64,000 nt of DNA from assembly GCA_963540505.1 (NCBI GenBank), contig CAUTMV010000005.1:1-64000 (forward strand), in the 5' to 3' direction. Under the pieces are notes generated by a model that saw only the letters and a list, made by a program, of their open reading frames with translations, did no database searches and was not told where the DNA came from. This DNA is from Wolinella sp963540505. GTDB taxonomy: Bacteria > Campylobacterota > Campylobacteria > Campylobacterales > Helicobacteraceae. Below, one piece after another: positions 25,356 to 34,171 of this stretch. Within the stretch, counting starts at the first letter, position 1; each line of letters starts with the position of its first letter. Position numbers and translations under genes: made by a program.

Positions 25356-27122
25356 TTGGAACATCTTTTTGAGTTTATTTATGCACCCGATCTTTCTAAA
25401 AGTGCCATTTTTCCGCATTTAAAATGCTCCATCGAGGAGGCGGAAATGCTTCGCTTCATGACCAAAGAGCTACTAAATGGCAATGAAGATGTGGCGGTGA
25501 TTGACGCGCTCAGTGCGCTTTTTGATAAGAATTGCACGCGTAATTTTAAAAAGCGATCCCATGCGTATGAGCACGTAGGATTCCTAAAAAATATCAGAAA
25601 TCTCATCGAGCTTGGCTGGGTGATCCAGAGTGCTCTTTTGCACCTTAAGCTCGATGATGTGGCGATGCTTGAGCTGCTCAATAATCCCATTTCGCTTAGC
25701 CCTGCGTTTTTAAAGCTCCTTGAGGAGGGCGAGCTTGTTTTGCAGCTGCCTGAAGTGGTGGCGTATAAGGATCATTTGGAATACCTAAAAGATCAGTTTT
25801 TGCGTATCGATCTTCTCGCTCAGATTAATTCGCTTAGGCGCAATCACACGCAAAATTCCCCCTCCCAGAGTCTCGCAAAATACAAGCTAAAGCTGCTGCA
25901 AGAGCGCATTAAGGAGAGAATCGCGCTTACCGATAGGGAGACTACGGGGCTGGAGGGATTTTTCCGCGAGGGCGGGCTTGATGAGAAGGAGCAGATTATC
26001 TTCCTCGCGCTGCTCAAGGAGGAGTATTCCGGCGGGATTGATTCGATGCGCGATATGAATAGCCTTATTGATTTGGTGAGCGAAGATGAGTCCGATCGTA
26101 TCAGGAATCGTGCGCTTTTAGATGAGCGCAGTAAGCTTGTGGAGGGCGGGTTAGTCGATTATGATGAGATTCTCACGCCTTTTGGGGGAATCTCGCGGAC
26201 GTTTTTTATCCCTGAGGAGATTTTGCACAAGATTATTTACCCGCAAAAGAAGAAAAAACATCAGAAAATTAAGCTTGAATCGCTTATTAAAACACAGGAT
26301 ATTTTTGAGTTTATCGAGCCAAAGAGTACGCTAGATGATGTGGTTTTGCACGAAAATACTCGCAAGACGCTCGAGTATCTGCTAAAGCAGGTCGATTCTC
26401 GCGTGATAAGCCGCCTTAAAGCATGGGGAATCAAGGACAAACGCAAGGGAATCGACGCAAAAATCATCTTCTATGGCGCGGCGGGGACGGGTAAGACGCT
26501 GAGCGCACTCTCGCTTGCAAAATCGCTCAAAAAGCCCGTCCTTAGCTTTGATTGCTCGAAGATTCTCTCGATGTATGTGGGCGAGAGCGAGAAGAACGTG
26601 CGCAAGATTTTTGACACCTACAAAGAGCTTGCGCAAAAGAGCGGCAATGAGCCGATTTTGCTCCTTGATGAGGCGGATCAATTCCTAAGCCAGCGCACGT
26701 CCGCGCTCGCTGGTGGTGCGGAAAAGATGCACAATCAGATGCAAAATATATTTTTGGAGCAGATTGAGAAATTTGAAGGGATTTTAATCGCCACAACCAA
26801 TCTCATCGAGAGCTTTGATAGCGCGTTTTCACGGCGTTTTAATTATAAAATCGAATTTAAAAAACCCGATTTTGAGCAGCGTTTGGAGCTTTGGAGGCGC
26901 ATGCTTCCTAAAAATGCAACATTCCACGCCGATTTTTCAATTGAAAAGCTCGCTAATTACGCACTCACGGGCGGTCAGATCCATTTGGTGGTAAAAAATA
27001 CCGCCTATCAGGTTGCGACCAAAGAGGAGCCGATTTTTTTACTTCAGGATTTTGAAGAGGAGATTAAGCGTGAGCTCTCGGGTAATTTTGATGGCGAAAA
27101 GTCCATGGGATTTGGCGTATAG
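25356..27122 (+). CDS. AAA-family ATPase of unknown function
   Basis: A 588-residue soluble protein: about 340 helix-rich N-terminal residues without a recognised domain, then one AAA module. Walker A is GAAGTGKT at 374-381, Walker B is LLLDEAD with D438-E439, and an arginine-finger region includes FSRRFNY. The C-terminal lid contains ALTGGQIHLVVKN. It starts with TTG at 25356, 2 bases after the CDF stop. A similar CDC48-like AAA protein is recalled from Campylobacter jejuni. It may remodel a protein substrate, but none is indicated. Confidence 0.82.
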   Translation: MEHLFEFIYAPDLSKSAIFPHLKCSIEEAEMLRFMTKELLNGNEDVAVIDALSALFDKNCTRNFKKRSHAYEHVGFLKNIRNLIELGWVIQSALLHLKLDDVAMLELLNNPISLSPAFLKLLEEGELVLQLPEVVAYKDHLEYLKDQFLRIDLLAQINSLRRNHTQNSPSQSLAKYKLKLLQERIKERIALTDRETTGLEGFFREGGLDEKEQIIFLALLKEEYSGGIDSMRDMNSLIDLVSEDESDRIRNRALLDERSKLVEGGLVDYDEILTPFGGISRTFFIPEEILHKIIYPQKKKKHQKIKLESLIKTQDIFEFIEPKSTLDDVVLHENTRKTLEYLLKQVDSRVISRLKAWGIKDKRKGIDAKIIFYGAAGTGKTLSALSLAKSLKKPVLSFDCSKILSMYVGESEKNVRKIFDTYKELAQKSGNEPILLLDEADQFLSQRTSALAGGAEKMHNQMQNIFLEQIEKFEGILIATTNLIESFDSAFSRRFNYKIEFKKPDFEQRLELWRRMLPKNATFHADFSIEKLANYALTGGQIHLVVKNTAYQVATKEEPIFLLQDFEEEIKRELSGNFDGEKSMGFGV

Positions 27123-27164
27123 CGCGGGAATCGCGAGAAATTAGAGAAGATTTACGGAGGGGAA

Positions 27165-27554
27165 ATGGAGTGTGTAAAAAAGGGCGCAAATGAGGGAATC
27201 ATCACGCAAACTGAGGCGATTCTCGCCAAAATGCAGGGTGCGCACCTTAGTTTTCCTTTTGGTAGGGATATAGCGACCTATAAAATTGAGGGTAAAATAT
27301 TTGCGCTTTTGTGGCGCGATGAGAGCGTGCGGCTCAATCTCAAAGCCCATCCGCACGATTGCTGCGCGTATCGTGAAATCTATCCCTTTATCACGCCCGC
27401 TTATCACATGAATAAGCGTCATTGGAATAGCATTGACCTTAGCGAAGCGCGTGCTCACGAGGCGTTACTAAAAGAGATGATTGAGGAATCGTATCAACTT
27501 GTTTTTTCCGCATTAAGTCGTGCAAAACGCGAAAAAATCCTCGCACGCGGGTGA
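27165..27554 (+). CDS. MmcQ/YjbR family protein
   Basis: A 129-residue protein of the MmcQ/YjbR fold (DUF419-type, CyaY-like). Diagnostic stretches are LSFPFGRDIATYKIEGKIFA and the NLKAHPHDCCAYR/HMNKRHWNSIDL region. GGAGGGGA precedes the ATG. Members are proposed to bind DNA, but no function is established. It lies alone between the AAA ATPase and dcuB. Confidence 0.82.
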   Translation: MECVKKGANEGIITQTEAILAKMQGAHLSFPFGRDIATYKIEGKIFALLWRDESVRLNLKAHPHDCCAYREIYPFITPAYHMNKRHWNSIDLSEARAHEALLKEMIEESYQLVFSALSRAKREKILARG

Positions 27555-27625
27555 AATATTTTCTCTACCAATTAAAGAGATAAGCGCGGATTTTAGCTTT
27601 TACTTTCACGCAAGAGAAGAATCTC

Positions 27626-27631
27626 TATAAT
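27626..27631 (+). promoter_or_regulatory. Candidate -10 box for dcuB
   Basis: A perfect TATAAT lies 66 bases before the dcuB ATG, in the 142-base gap after the YjbR-like gene. The flanking AGAGAAGAATCTCT is a small imperfect inverted repeat just upstream that could be an operator. Confidence 0.5.
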
Positions 27632-27696
27632 CCCCCTAGCTCTAAGATCGAATCTGCATTATTCATCTTAGGCAAATTTAAACTTCGGGGGTTCAT

Positions 27697-29082
27697 ATGG
27701 GATTCTTGATTGGCTTAGGCGAGGGCACGCAGTTTGCGTTGCAATTAGCCGTTGTTTTGGTCTGCCTCTTTTATGGAGCGAAAAAGGGCGGAATCGCTCT
27801 CGGGCTTTTGGGGGGAATCGGGCTTTTGGTGCTGGTTTTTGCCTTTGAGGTGCAGCCGGGCAAGCCATCAATCGCCGTTATGCTTACGATTTTGGCGGTC
27901 GTGGTCGCGAGCGCAACTTTGCAAGCGAGCGGCGGGCTTGATGTGATGTTGCAGATTGCCGAGAGGCTTTTGCGCAGGAATCCGCGATATGTTAGCATTC
28001 TTGCGCCCTTTGTCACCTGCTTTTTGACGATTCTTTGCGGCACGGGGCATGTCGTATATACCATGCTTCCGATCATTTATGACATCGCGATTAAGAATAA
28101 TATCAGACCTGAGCGACCCATGGCGGCGAGCTCGGTCGCTTCGCAGATGGGAATCATCGCCAGTCCCGTGTCCGTCGCGGTAGTCTCGCTGACTGCGTAT
28201 CTGCTTAATGCACAGAGCAAGCTCGCGGGCTTTGATGGCTATTTGGATCTTTTGAGCATTACGATTCCTTCAACGCTCATTGGCGTGCTTTGTGTCGGTA
28301 TTTTTAGCTGGTTTAGAGGTAAAGATTTGGATAAAGATGAGGAGTTTCAAGCGAGAATCAAAGACCCTGAGCAGAAGCACTATGTCTATGGCGATACCGC
28401 TACACTCCTTGGCAAGACGCTTCCGCGCTCAAATTGGGTTGCGATGTGGATTTTCCTCGGGGCGATTGCGGTGGTGGCGATCCTTGGTGCGTATCCTGAA
28501 TTGCGCCCGGCGTGGGAAGTCAAGGGCAAGCCAAAGCCCCTTAGCATGGTGGATACGATCCAGCTATTCATGCTTTTGGCGGGCTCATTGATTATTATTT
28601 TTACCAAAACCGATGCGAGCAAAATCAGCAAAAATGAGATTTTTCGAAGCGGTATGATTGCGCTTGTAGCAGTGTTTGGTATCTCATGGATGGCGGATAC
28701 GATGTTTGCTGTGCATACGCCCATGATTAAGAGCGCGCTAGGAAGCGTGGTGCAGGAGAATCCATGGACGTATGCGGTGATGTTGCTTTTGATTTCAAAA
28801 TTTGTCAATTCCCAGGCGGCGGCTCTAGCGGCATTTGTCCCCTTGGCTCTGGGAATCGGCGTCTCTCCGGGCGTGATTTTGGCGTTTGCCCCCGCGTGCT
28901 ATGGTTATTACATTTTGCCTACCTATCCAAGCGACTTGGCGGCGATCCAGTTTGACCGCAGCGGCACGACAAAAATCGGCAAATACGTCATTAACCACAG
29001 CTTCATTATCCCGGGGCTTTTGGGCGTTTTTGTCTCTTGCATGTTTGGCTACATTTTTGCCTCCGTTGCAGGCTACATTTAA
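27697..29082 (+). CDS. dcuB: Anaerobic C4-dicarboxylate antiporter DcuB
   Basis: Inner-membrane fumarate/succinate antiporter used in fumarate respiration. Long stretches match E. coli DcuB as I recall it: LVCLFYGAKKGGIALGLLGG, VVASATLQASGGLDVMLQIA, TILCGTGHVVYTMLPIIYD, NNIRPERPMAASS and ACYGYYILPTYPSDLAAIQF. These favour DcuB over DcuA. The 461 residues have about 12 hydrophobic segments. With the hydrogenase it would support H2-driven fumarate respiration, though fumarate reductase is not in this window. Confidence 0.94.
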   Translation: MGFLIGLGEGTQFALQLAVVLVCLFYGAKKGGIALGLLGGIGLLVLVFAFEVQPGKPSIAVMLTILAVVVASATLQASGGLDVMLQIAERLLRRNPRYVSILAPFVTCFLTILCGTGHVVYTMLPIIYDIAIKNNIRPERPMAASSVASQMGIIASPVSVAVVSLTAYLLNAQSKLAGFDGYLDLLSITIPSTLIGVLCVGIFSWFRGKDLDKDEEFQARIKDPEQKHYVYGDTATLLGKTLPRSNWVAMWIFLGAIAVVAILGAYPELRPAWEVKGKPKPLSMVDTIQLFMLLAGSLIIIFTKTDASKISKNEIFRSGMIALVAVFGISWMADTMFAVHTPMIKSALGSVVQENPWTYAVMLLLISKFVNSQAAALAAFVPLALGIGVSPGVILAFAPACYGYYILPTYPSDLAAIQFDRSGTTKIGKYVINHSFIIPGLLGVFVSCMFGYIFASVAGYI

Positions 29083-29124
29083 TCCTCACAACACCGCTTC
29101 GCAGGTCTCTTGCGGGGCGTGTGC

Positions 29125-29130
29125 TATACT
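29125..29130 (+). promoter_or_regulatory. Candidate extended -10 box for rimO
   Basis: TATACT preceded by TGC matches an extended -10 element, 30 bases before the rimO ATG, in the 77-base gap after dcuB. No -35 is evident. Confidence 0.35.
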
Positions 29131-29159
29131 TGCGCTTTTAGATTTTTCTTAGGATTCCC

Positions 29160-30509
29160 ATGAAGCCAAAGCTCCATCTCATTTCGCTTGGTTGCACGAA
29201 GAATCTCGTAGATAGCGAGGTTATGCTCGGGCGACTGCAAGAATATGCCCTCACGCAGGAACTAAGCGAGGCTGATGTGATTATCGTGAATACTTGCGGC
29301 TTCATCGAGGCGGCTAAAAAGGAGAGCCTCGGAGTGCTTTTTGAGGCGTTGCAAGAGCGTAAAAAAGGCGCGATTCTCGTGGCGAGCGGCTGTTTGAGCG
29401 AGCGATACAAAGAGGAGCTAAAAAGCGAGATTCCCGAGATTGACATCATCACGGGTGTGGGGGATTATGACCGTATCGATGAGATGATTAGGGAGCGAGT
29501 TTCGTTGCAAACTCATCGCGTGTTTTTGGCGAGTGAGGAGCATAAGCGCGTCATCAGCGGCTCTAGCGTGCATGCTTATGTGAAGCTTAGCGAGGGATGC
29601 AATCAGAGCTGCAGTTTTTGCGCGATTCCCACATTTAAGGGTAAGCTTCACTCCCGCACGTTGGAATCGACCCTAAAAGAGCTCAGGAATCTCATTGCTC
29701 AAGGGTTTCGTGATTTCTCTTTTGTGGCGCAGGATTCTAGCTCCTACCTTAAAGATCATGGCGAGAGCGAGGGGCTAATGCGCCTTGTGGAGGCGTTAGA
29801 TGAATTTGAAGGAATCGCCACCGCGCGCATTCTCTATCTCTATCCTTCAAGCACGACGACAAGACTCCTTGAAGCGATTGCGTGCTCGCGCGTGGTGCAG
29901 AACTATTTTGACATGCCGATTCAGCATATTTCTGAAGCGATGCTTAAGCGCATGCGGCGAGGTGCGAACCAAGCCAAACATAAGGAGCTGCTCTCGCTCA
30001 TGCGAAGCTTGCCTAACGCATTTTTGCGCACGACGCTCATCATCGGACATCCGTGTGAGAGTGAAGCGGAGTTTGACGAGCTTTGCGAGTTTGTAGAAGA
30101 TTTTGGCTTTGATCGGATCAATCTCTTTGCCTACTCCGATGAGGAGGGGACGCACGCCTATGACATGGAAGATAAGCTTAGTCAAAAGGTAATCAATGCG
30201 CGGCTAAAGCGCATTGATAAAATCGTGCAAAAACAGCACAAAAGCTCGCTTCAGGCGATGATAGGGCGGGAGATTCCCGTGATTTTGGAGGGGAAATCGC
30301 GCGAACATGAGTTTTTCTACACCGCGCGCGATTTGCGCTGGGCTCCTGAGGTCGATGGCGAGATTTTGATTAACGATAGCCTTTTGCCCACCGCGCCTAT
30401 GCCCGGGCACTATTATGCTAAAGTGAGCGAGGTGGCGGGCAAGCAGCTGCTTGCGACTTTGGCAAAGGGGAATTCATCGCTGCGGGAATCTAAAGAATTT
30501 AAAATATAA
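29160..30509 (+). CDS. rimO: Ribosomal protein S12 methylthiotransferase RimO
   Basis: Radical-SAM enzyme that methylthiolates an Asp of ribosomal protein S12. The N-terminal UPF0004 domain begins LISLGCTKNLVDSEVMLG. The radical-SAM cluster motif is C147-x3-C151-x2-C154 in CNQSCSFCAIP, and a C-terminal TRAM domain follows. LGCTKNLVDSE distinguishes RimO from MiaB, which is present separately at 34.8-36.1 kb. tilS follows, as recalled for Campylobacter jejuni. Confidence 0.95.
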   Translation: MKPKLHLISLGCTKNLVDSEVMLGRLQEYALTQELSEADVIIVNTCGFIEAAKKESLGVLFEALQERKKGAILVASGCLSERYKEELKSEIPEIDIITGVGDYDRIDEMIRERVSLQTHRVFLASEEHKRVISGSSVHAYVKLSEGCNQSCSFCAIPTFKGKLHSRTLESTLKELRNLIAQGFRDFSFVAQDSSSYLKDHGESEGLMRLVEALDEFEGIATARILYLYPSSTTTRLLEAIACSRVVQNYFDMPIQHISEAMLKRMRRGANQAKHKELLSLMRSLPNAFLRTTLIIGHPCESEAEFDELCEFVEDFGFDRINLFAYSDEEGTHAYDMEDKLSQKVINARLKRIDKIVQKQHKSSLQAMIGREIPVILEGKSREHEFFYTARDLRWAPEVDGEILINDSLLPTAPMPGHYYAKVSEVAGKQLLATLAKGNSSLRESKEFKI

Positions 30510-30596
30510 AGGCGCGCATTTTGCGGCTTCTGCTCTGTATTTGTGGGCTAAGAATCTTAAAAAGTGCGGAATCTACCAAAGGAGGCATGAAAGAGC

Positions 30597-31598
30597 ATGG
30601 ATTCTCCCATTAGGCTGGCGTATCTTGAGGAGTTGCAAAAGGGTAAAAACCTTCTTGGATTCTCCGCTGGGGTTGATTCCACTGCGCTGTTTTTTTTGCT
30701 TTTGGAGCGTAAAATCCCCTTTGATATCGCGCTTTTTAACTATCAAACTAGAGCGCAATCAAACGAGGAAGAGGCGTATGCGAGGGAGCTTGCCGCGCGC
30801 TATGGGAAGCGTTGTTTTGTGGCTTCGCTCGCGCTTCCTAGGGCGAATTTTGAGCACCGCGCCCGTTTGGAGCGATACACCTTTTTTGAGCGCGTGATCG
30901 CGCAAGAGGGGTATGAGCGGCTGTTGCTCGCGCACCATTTGGGCGATCGCTTGGAGTGGCTTTTGATGCGTTTGGCGCAGGGTAGCGCGCTAGGGACGTT
31001 GCTTGGATTTTCCTTAAAAGAGCAGCGTAAGGGCTATGAGATCGTGCGCCCTTTGGGCGAGGTGGATAAGGCGATTCTTTATGATTATCTGCATGAGCGC
31101 AAAATACGCTATTTTGAAGATGTGAGCAATCGCGATTCTCGCCATTTTAGGAATCGGATCCGACCGCTCAGCGAGGCGTTGTTGCGGGAATCCGCACGGG
31201 GAATCCGTTCAAGCTTTCGCTTCCTTAAAGAGGAGCGCGAGCGGCTTTATGGCGAGGATATTCGCACGCAGATCGGCTTATTGTTTTATTTCCCAAAACA
31301 GCAGGAAAATGCGCGGAATCTGCACTTCATCGATCTTTCTTTAAAATCTCTTGGTTATGTGATGAGCCAAAAGCAGCGTGCTGAGCTGCTCAGATGTCAG
31401 TTTTCATCGATTTTAGCGGACAAATTTGCCATTGATTGCAATCCAAATCAGATTTTTATCGCCCCATTTTCACGCGTGCAGATTCCCAAAAAGGAGCGCG
31501 AGCGCATGCGGAAGGCAAGGATTCCCGCGAAAGTGCGCCCTTATTGTGCGTCGCTAGATTGGGCAGATTTTTGGTTAGCAGGCAGGGCTTCCGTGTAG
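30597..31598 (+). CDS. tilS: tRNA(Ile)-lysidine synthetase TilS
   Basis: PP-loop ATPase that modifies C34 of the tRNA reading AUA to lysidine. The signature FSAGVDSTA is at residues 22-30, and LAHHLGDRLEWLLMRL with GSALGTLLGF follows as in TilS. The 333-residue length fits the short form without a full C-terminal domain. AAAGGAGG lies about 11 bases before the ATG. The last 58 bases overlap the oppositely oriented PilO-like gene. Confidence 0.92.
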   Translation: MDSPIRLAYLEELQKGKNLLGFSAGVDSTALFFLLLERKIPFDIALFNYQTRAQSNEEEAYARELAARYGKRCFVASLALPRANFEHRARLERYTFFERVIAQEGYERLLLAHHLGDRLEWLLMRLAQGSALGTLLGFSLKEQRKGYEIVRPLGEVDKAILYDYLHERKIRYFEDVSNRDSRHFRNRIRPLSEALLRESARGIRSSFRFLKEERERLYGEDIRTQIGLLFYFPKQQENARNLHFIDLSLKSLGYVMSQKQRAELLRCQFSSILADKFAIDCNPNQIFIAPFSRVQIPKKERERMRKARIPAKVRPYCASLDWADFWLAGRASV

Positions 31599-32116
31599 AC
31601 TTCGAGATTCACTTTGAAGCGCAGAGCGTCATCGTTGTCCCTTGCAATGGAAATCGGGAAGTTCACTTTCACGATACACCCGATACGCCCGACCTCTTGA
31701 ATGAGGCGATAGATGAGTGCGGAGTTTGCGCTTTTGCCCTCCAGCGTATATCCCGCGACTTCAAAGCCCTTTCTATCGGCATTCCAAAACATATCATGCA
31801 GGGTAAATTCCTCAAAAAGTCCCGCAAACGCTTCAGTAATGACCTTTTGTTCCTCATACTCTCTCAAAGCTGCAAGAAGCGCGGCATTCTCATTTTTAAA
31901 GGCGTTAAGTCCGCTTCTGCGCCCCTCAAGCTCTTTTTGCGCCTCCTTGTAGAGGAAATTAGACTTGCGATATTCGATATTGGCGCGTCGAAACTCATCG
32001 AGCTCGGGCATGACCCAGTTCATAAACAGGAAAAACACGCTCGCTATGTAGAGGAAAAACCACAGGGTGTTGCGCACCCAGTCGATCTCTTGAAGGATTT
32101 CACCGAGCTGCTTCAT
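31541..32116 (-). CDS. PilO-like inner-membrane protein
   Basis: A 191-residue bitopic protein. After about 15 cytoplasmic residues comes one membrane helix (TLWFFLYIASVFFLFMNWV), then a coiled-coil-prone segment (about 45-100), then a compact periplasmic domain. This is the architecture of PilO/GspM platform proteins, although sequence identity is not obvious. ATG 32116 is chosen because AGGAGGAGC precedes it by 6 bases. It overlaps the PilN-like gene by 17 bases and the end of tilS by 58 bases. Confidence 0.6.
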   Translation of the reverse strand: MKQLGEILQEIDWVRNTLWFFLYIASVFFLFMNWVMPELDEFRRANIEYRKSNFLYKEAQKELEGRRSGLNAFKNENAALLAALREYEEQKVITEAFAGLFEEFTLHDMFWNADRKGFEVAGYTLEGKSANSALIYRLIQEVGRIGCIVKVNFPISIARDNDDALRFKVNLEVYTEALPANQKSAQSSDAQ

Positions 32117-32624
32117 CACTATGCTCCTCCTGTGCACGGCTCACCGACACGAAGCTAAACCAGCCGTTAGATAGCGGATAGAAGTCCGCGCGGGAATCGT
32201 GAAATATCGACCGCAAGGGCACTTCAAGTAGGAATCGATAGAGCTCCTTTGAGGGGGTAATTCCTTTTAGGGTCAGCATATCGTGCTTAACCTCAATGGA
32301 GCTCAGCGTGATCTGATCGGGAACAAGCTCAAAGAGATTCTTCACACTCTCGGCAAGGAGGGCATTTTGCACGCTCAAATCCTCGGCAAACTCCTTTTGA
32401 AACTTTATCCGCTCCATCTCTCTGCGCACATCATCGCTCTCTTTCATGAGGGCTTGGCGATTCGCTTCGTTTTCAACGGCACTTTGGATCATGAAGCTGC
32501 GCTGAAATTGCAAAAATGAGACAAAAAGCGAAAGGGCTAAAAAGGTAAGCGAGGAGTATAAAAGCCAAATGCGCGTGAGCTTTAAAAAAATCTGCTTGGG
32601 CTGCGGGGCGATGAAACTATACAT
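32100..32624 (-). CDS. PilN-like inner-membrane protein
   Basis: A 174-residue bitopic protein: short cytoplasmic start, one membrane helix (LLYSSLTFLALSLFVSFLQF, about 22-41), a coiled coil (about 50-95) and a small domain containing PDQITLSSIEVKHDMLTLKG. The phrase about a value computed on Ile-Thr-Leu then a second strand, ending with KELYRFLLEVP, is typical of PilN/GspL C-terminal ferredoxin-like folds. Its ATG overlaps the upstream stop (TAATG), so translation is likely coupled. Confidence 0.62.
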   Translation of the reverse strand: MYSFIAPQPKQIFLKLTRIWLLYSSLTFLALSLFVSFLQFQRSFMIQSAVENEANRQALMKESDDVRREMERIKFQKEFAEDLSVQNALLAESVKNLFELVPDQITLSSIEVKHDMLTLKGITPSKELYRFLLEVPLRSIFHDSRADFYPLSNGWFSFVSVSRAQEEHSDEAAR

Positions 32625-33661
32625 TAGCGCGACTCCCGTGATGTATTCTCGGATAGCTCCATCTCCGCAAGGGCGACAAGTGTAGCCGTCGTCTCCAGCG
32701 GAATCGCCTTAACATCGATGAGCAGGGTGCCTCTAAGGTGTGCGAGTGCGCCGCTTGAAATCCCATAGGTATCCAAAATGACGATTTCACTCACAAAATC
32801 ACTCTCATAAATCTCATTTTTATAGAATTCCGCGAGTGAGTTGTGGATAAACTTCTCAATGTCAAGAATCCGTGCAAAATCATCAAGCGAGCTCTTCTCG
32901 TCATTCTGCGGAAGAGGCGCGCTGTGCTCCTCAAAATCCTCCAGCGTTATATGATCATCAAGCTCCTCGAGCGCGCCGATCTCACCCAGCTCATTATCGA
33001 GCATTTCAAGCGCGTCGGTGATATTGGTCGAAGAACTTCTGCCGCTCATATTCTCCTTGAGTCCATCTCCTCGAGAATCCCCCTCCAGTTCACTCTCAAG
33101 GACGAAGAATCCTCCAAAATAGAGCTTTTCCTTGTTCATGACCGCCAGCGTGAGATTGGAGCGTTGCTGCAAGATGTAGAGGCGTTTTTTTGAATCAAGT
33201 CGCCCTTTGAGTGCCTGATGAAGAACCAAAAACGGCGAGAAGAGGAAGTCTATGCCCTGACTTTTGGCAAATTTTCGCCTCGATTCTGCTATCCCTTCTT
33301 TAGCAATGTAGGCACTCCACATTTTTTGTACGCCTACCGTCTTAACATCACGCGCAAAGATACCAAAGCGGATAAAATCCCCCTCTTTTACCGTCCCAAT
33401 CGCCCCTTGCTGGATTGAGTGGCTAATCGTCGCTACATAGGTGAAAGGATTTTTCTTGCGCAATCTCCTAATGAATTTCGCCGCCTCAATGGGGACATCG
33501 CCCTGCACGGTTTTAAACTCATGCAGCTCATCGCGCGTAACCTGCCCTCTTTTGCTCACTTTAACGCGCACGTAGCAGTTGCGAAAATCGACATTCACAC
33601 CGATGATAAAAGTGGAGAAAAGCTCCCTAATGGCACGCCGAATATTTGAAAAAAGCCCCAA
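32624..33661 (-). CDS. PilM/CtsX-like platform protein
   Basis: A 345-residue protein, start TTG 33661 with AGGAGGG 7 bases before. An acidic low-complexity segment (about residues 215-275, rich in Glu, Asp, Leu) separates N- and C-terminal parts. IGVNVDFRNCYVRVKV and LTLAVMNKEKLYFGGFFVL look like the strands of an actin-like PilM fold, but key nucleotide motifs are not evident. Campylobacter transformation protein CtsX is another candidate. Followed directly by PilN- and PilO-like genes, it probably forms the cytoplasmic part of a type II secretion/type IV pilus-like platform. Assignment rests mostly on context. Confidence 0.5.
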   Translation of the reverse strand: MGLFSNIRRAIRELFSTFIIGVNVDFRNCYVRVKVSKRGQVTRDELHEFKTVQGDVPIEAAKFIRRLRKKNPFTYVATISHSIQQGAIGTVKEGDFIRFGIFARDVKTVGVQKMWSAYIAKEGIAESRRKFAKSQGIDFLFSPFLVLHQALKGRLDSKKRLYILQQRSNLTLAVMNKEKLYFGGFFVLESELEGDSRGDGLKENMSGRSSSTNITDALEMLDNELGEIGALEELDDHITLEDFEEHSAPLPQNDEKSSLDDFARILDIEKFIHNSLAEFYKNEIYESDFVSEIVILDTYGISSGALAHLRGTLLIDVKAIPLETTATLVALAEMELSENTSRESR

Positions 33662-33705
33662 AAAATCCCTCCTAGATATTGCGACTCATCTTAAAATATC
33701 TTTGC

Positions 33706-34155
33706 TTAAGGTTGCGTCAATGTCGCGAGTTCACGCTGAAGTTGCGCAAACCACGCCTGAAGCTTTGAACGCTCTTTTTGATACTCTAGCGGTGATTCCC
33801 CGATAGAATCAAACTGCTCCAAACTCATCTTGCTAAGCCACTCCAGCCGTCTTTTTTGCTCGATACTCATACGCCCTGTGAGCGATTGCTCGATTTCGCG
33901 TTTGCGTTCATTCATTTCGCGCAAAAAGCCCTGCCACACCTCCTTGCGCTTTGTTTGGGCTAAAACTTTCATGGCAAAGCGGTTATACGGGTCAAGCAGG
34001 AGCGATTCCTCCGCGAGGTATCTAGCCTCCTTAAAGTCCCCTTGGGCAAGGTTGTAGCGCGCTTTTATGGCGAGCACATAGGATGGGTTGAAATAGAGAT
34101 AGAGCACAAATACGCCCAAAAATAGCGTCACGATGGCAAAGATTTTAAATTTCAC
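33706..34155 (-). CDS. Membrane-anchored TPR-like protein
   Basis: A 149-residue protein with an N-terminal membrane helix (about residues 4-22). One tetratricopeptide-like unit follows (KARYNLAQGDFKEARYLAEE and LLDPYNRFAMKVLAQ), then a long charged helical tail. The start is GTG at 34155. It lies between the acyltransferase-like gene and the PilM-like gene with gaps of 16 and 44 bases, so it is probably part of the same operon. Function unknown. Confidence 0.65.
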   Translation of the reverse strand: MKFKIFAIVTLFLGVFVLYLYFNPSYVLAIKARYNLAQGDFKEARYLAEESLLLDPYNRFAMKVLAQTKRKEVWQGFLREMNERKREIEQSLTGRMSIEQKRRLEWLSKMSLEQFDSIGESPLEYQKERSKLQAWFAQLQRELATLTQP

Positions 34156-34171
34156 TCCGGTAATCCTTGCT

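Noticed and set aside
31436..32158. 240-residue plus-strand ORF across the tilS end and the PilO-like gene
   Set aside because: It is in a different frame from tilS and antisense to a gene with a strong ribosome site and clear membrane topology.
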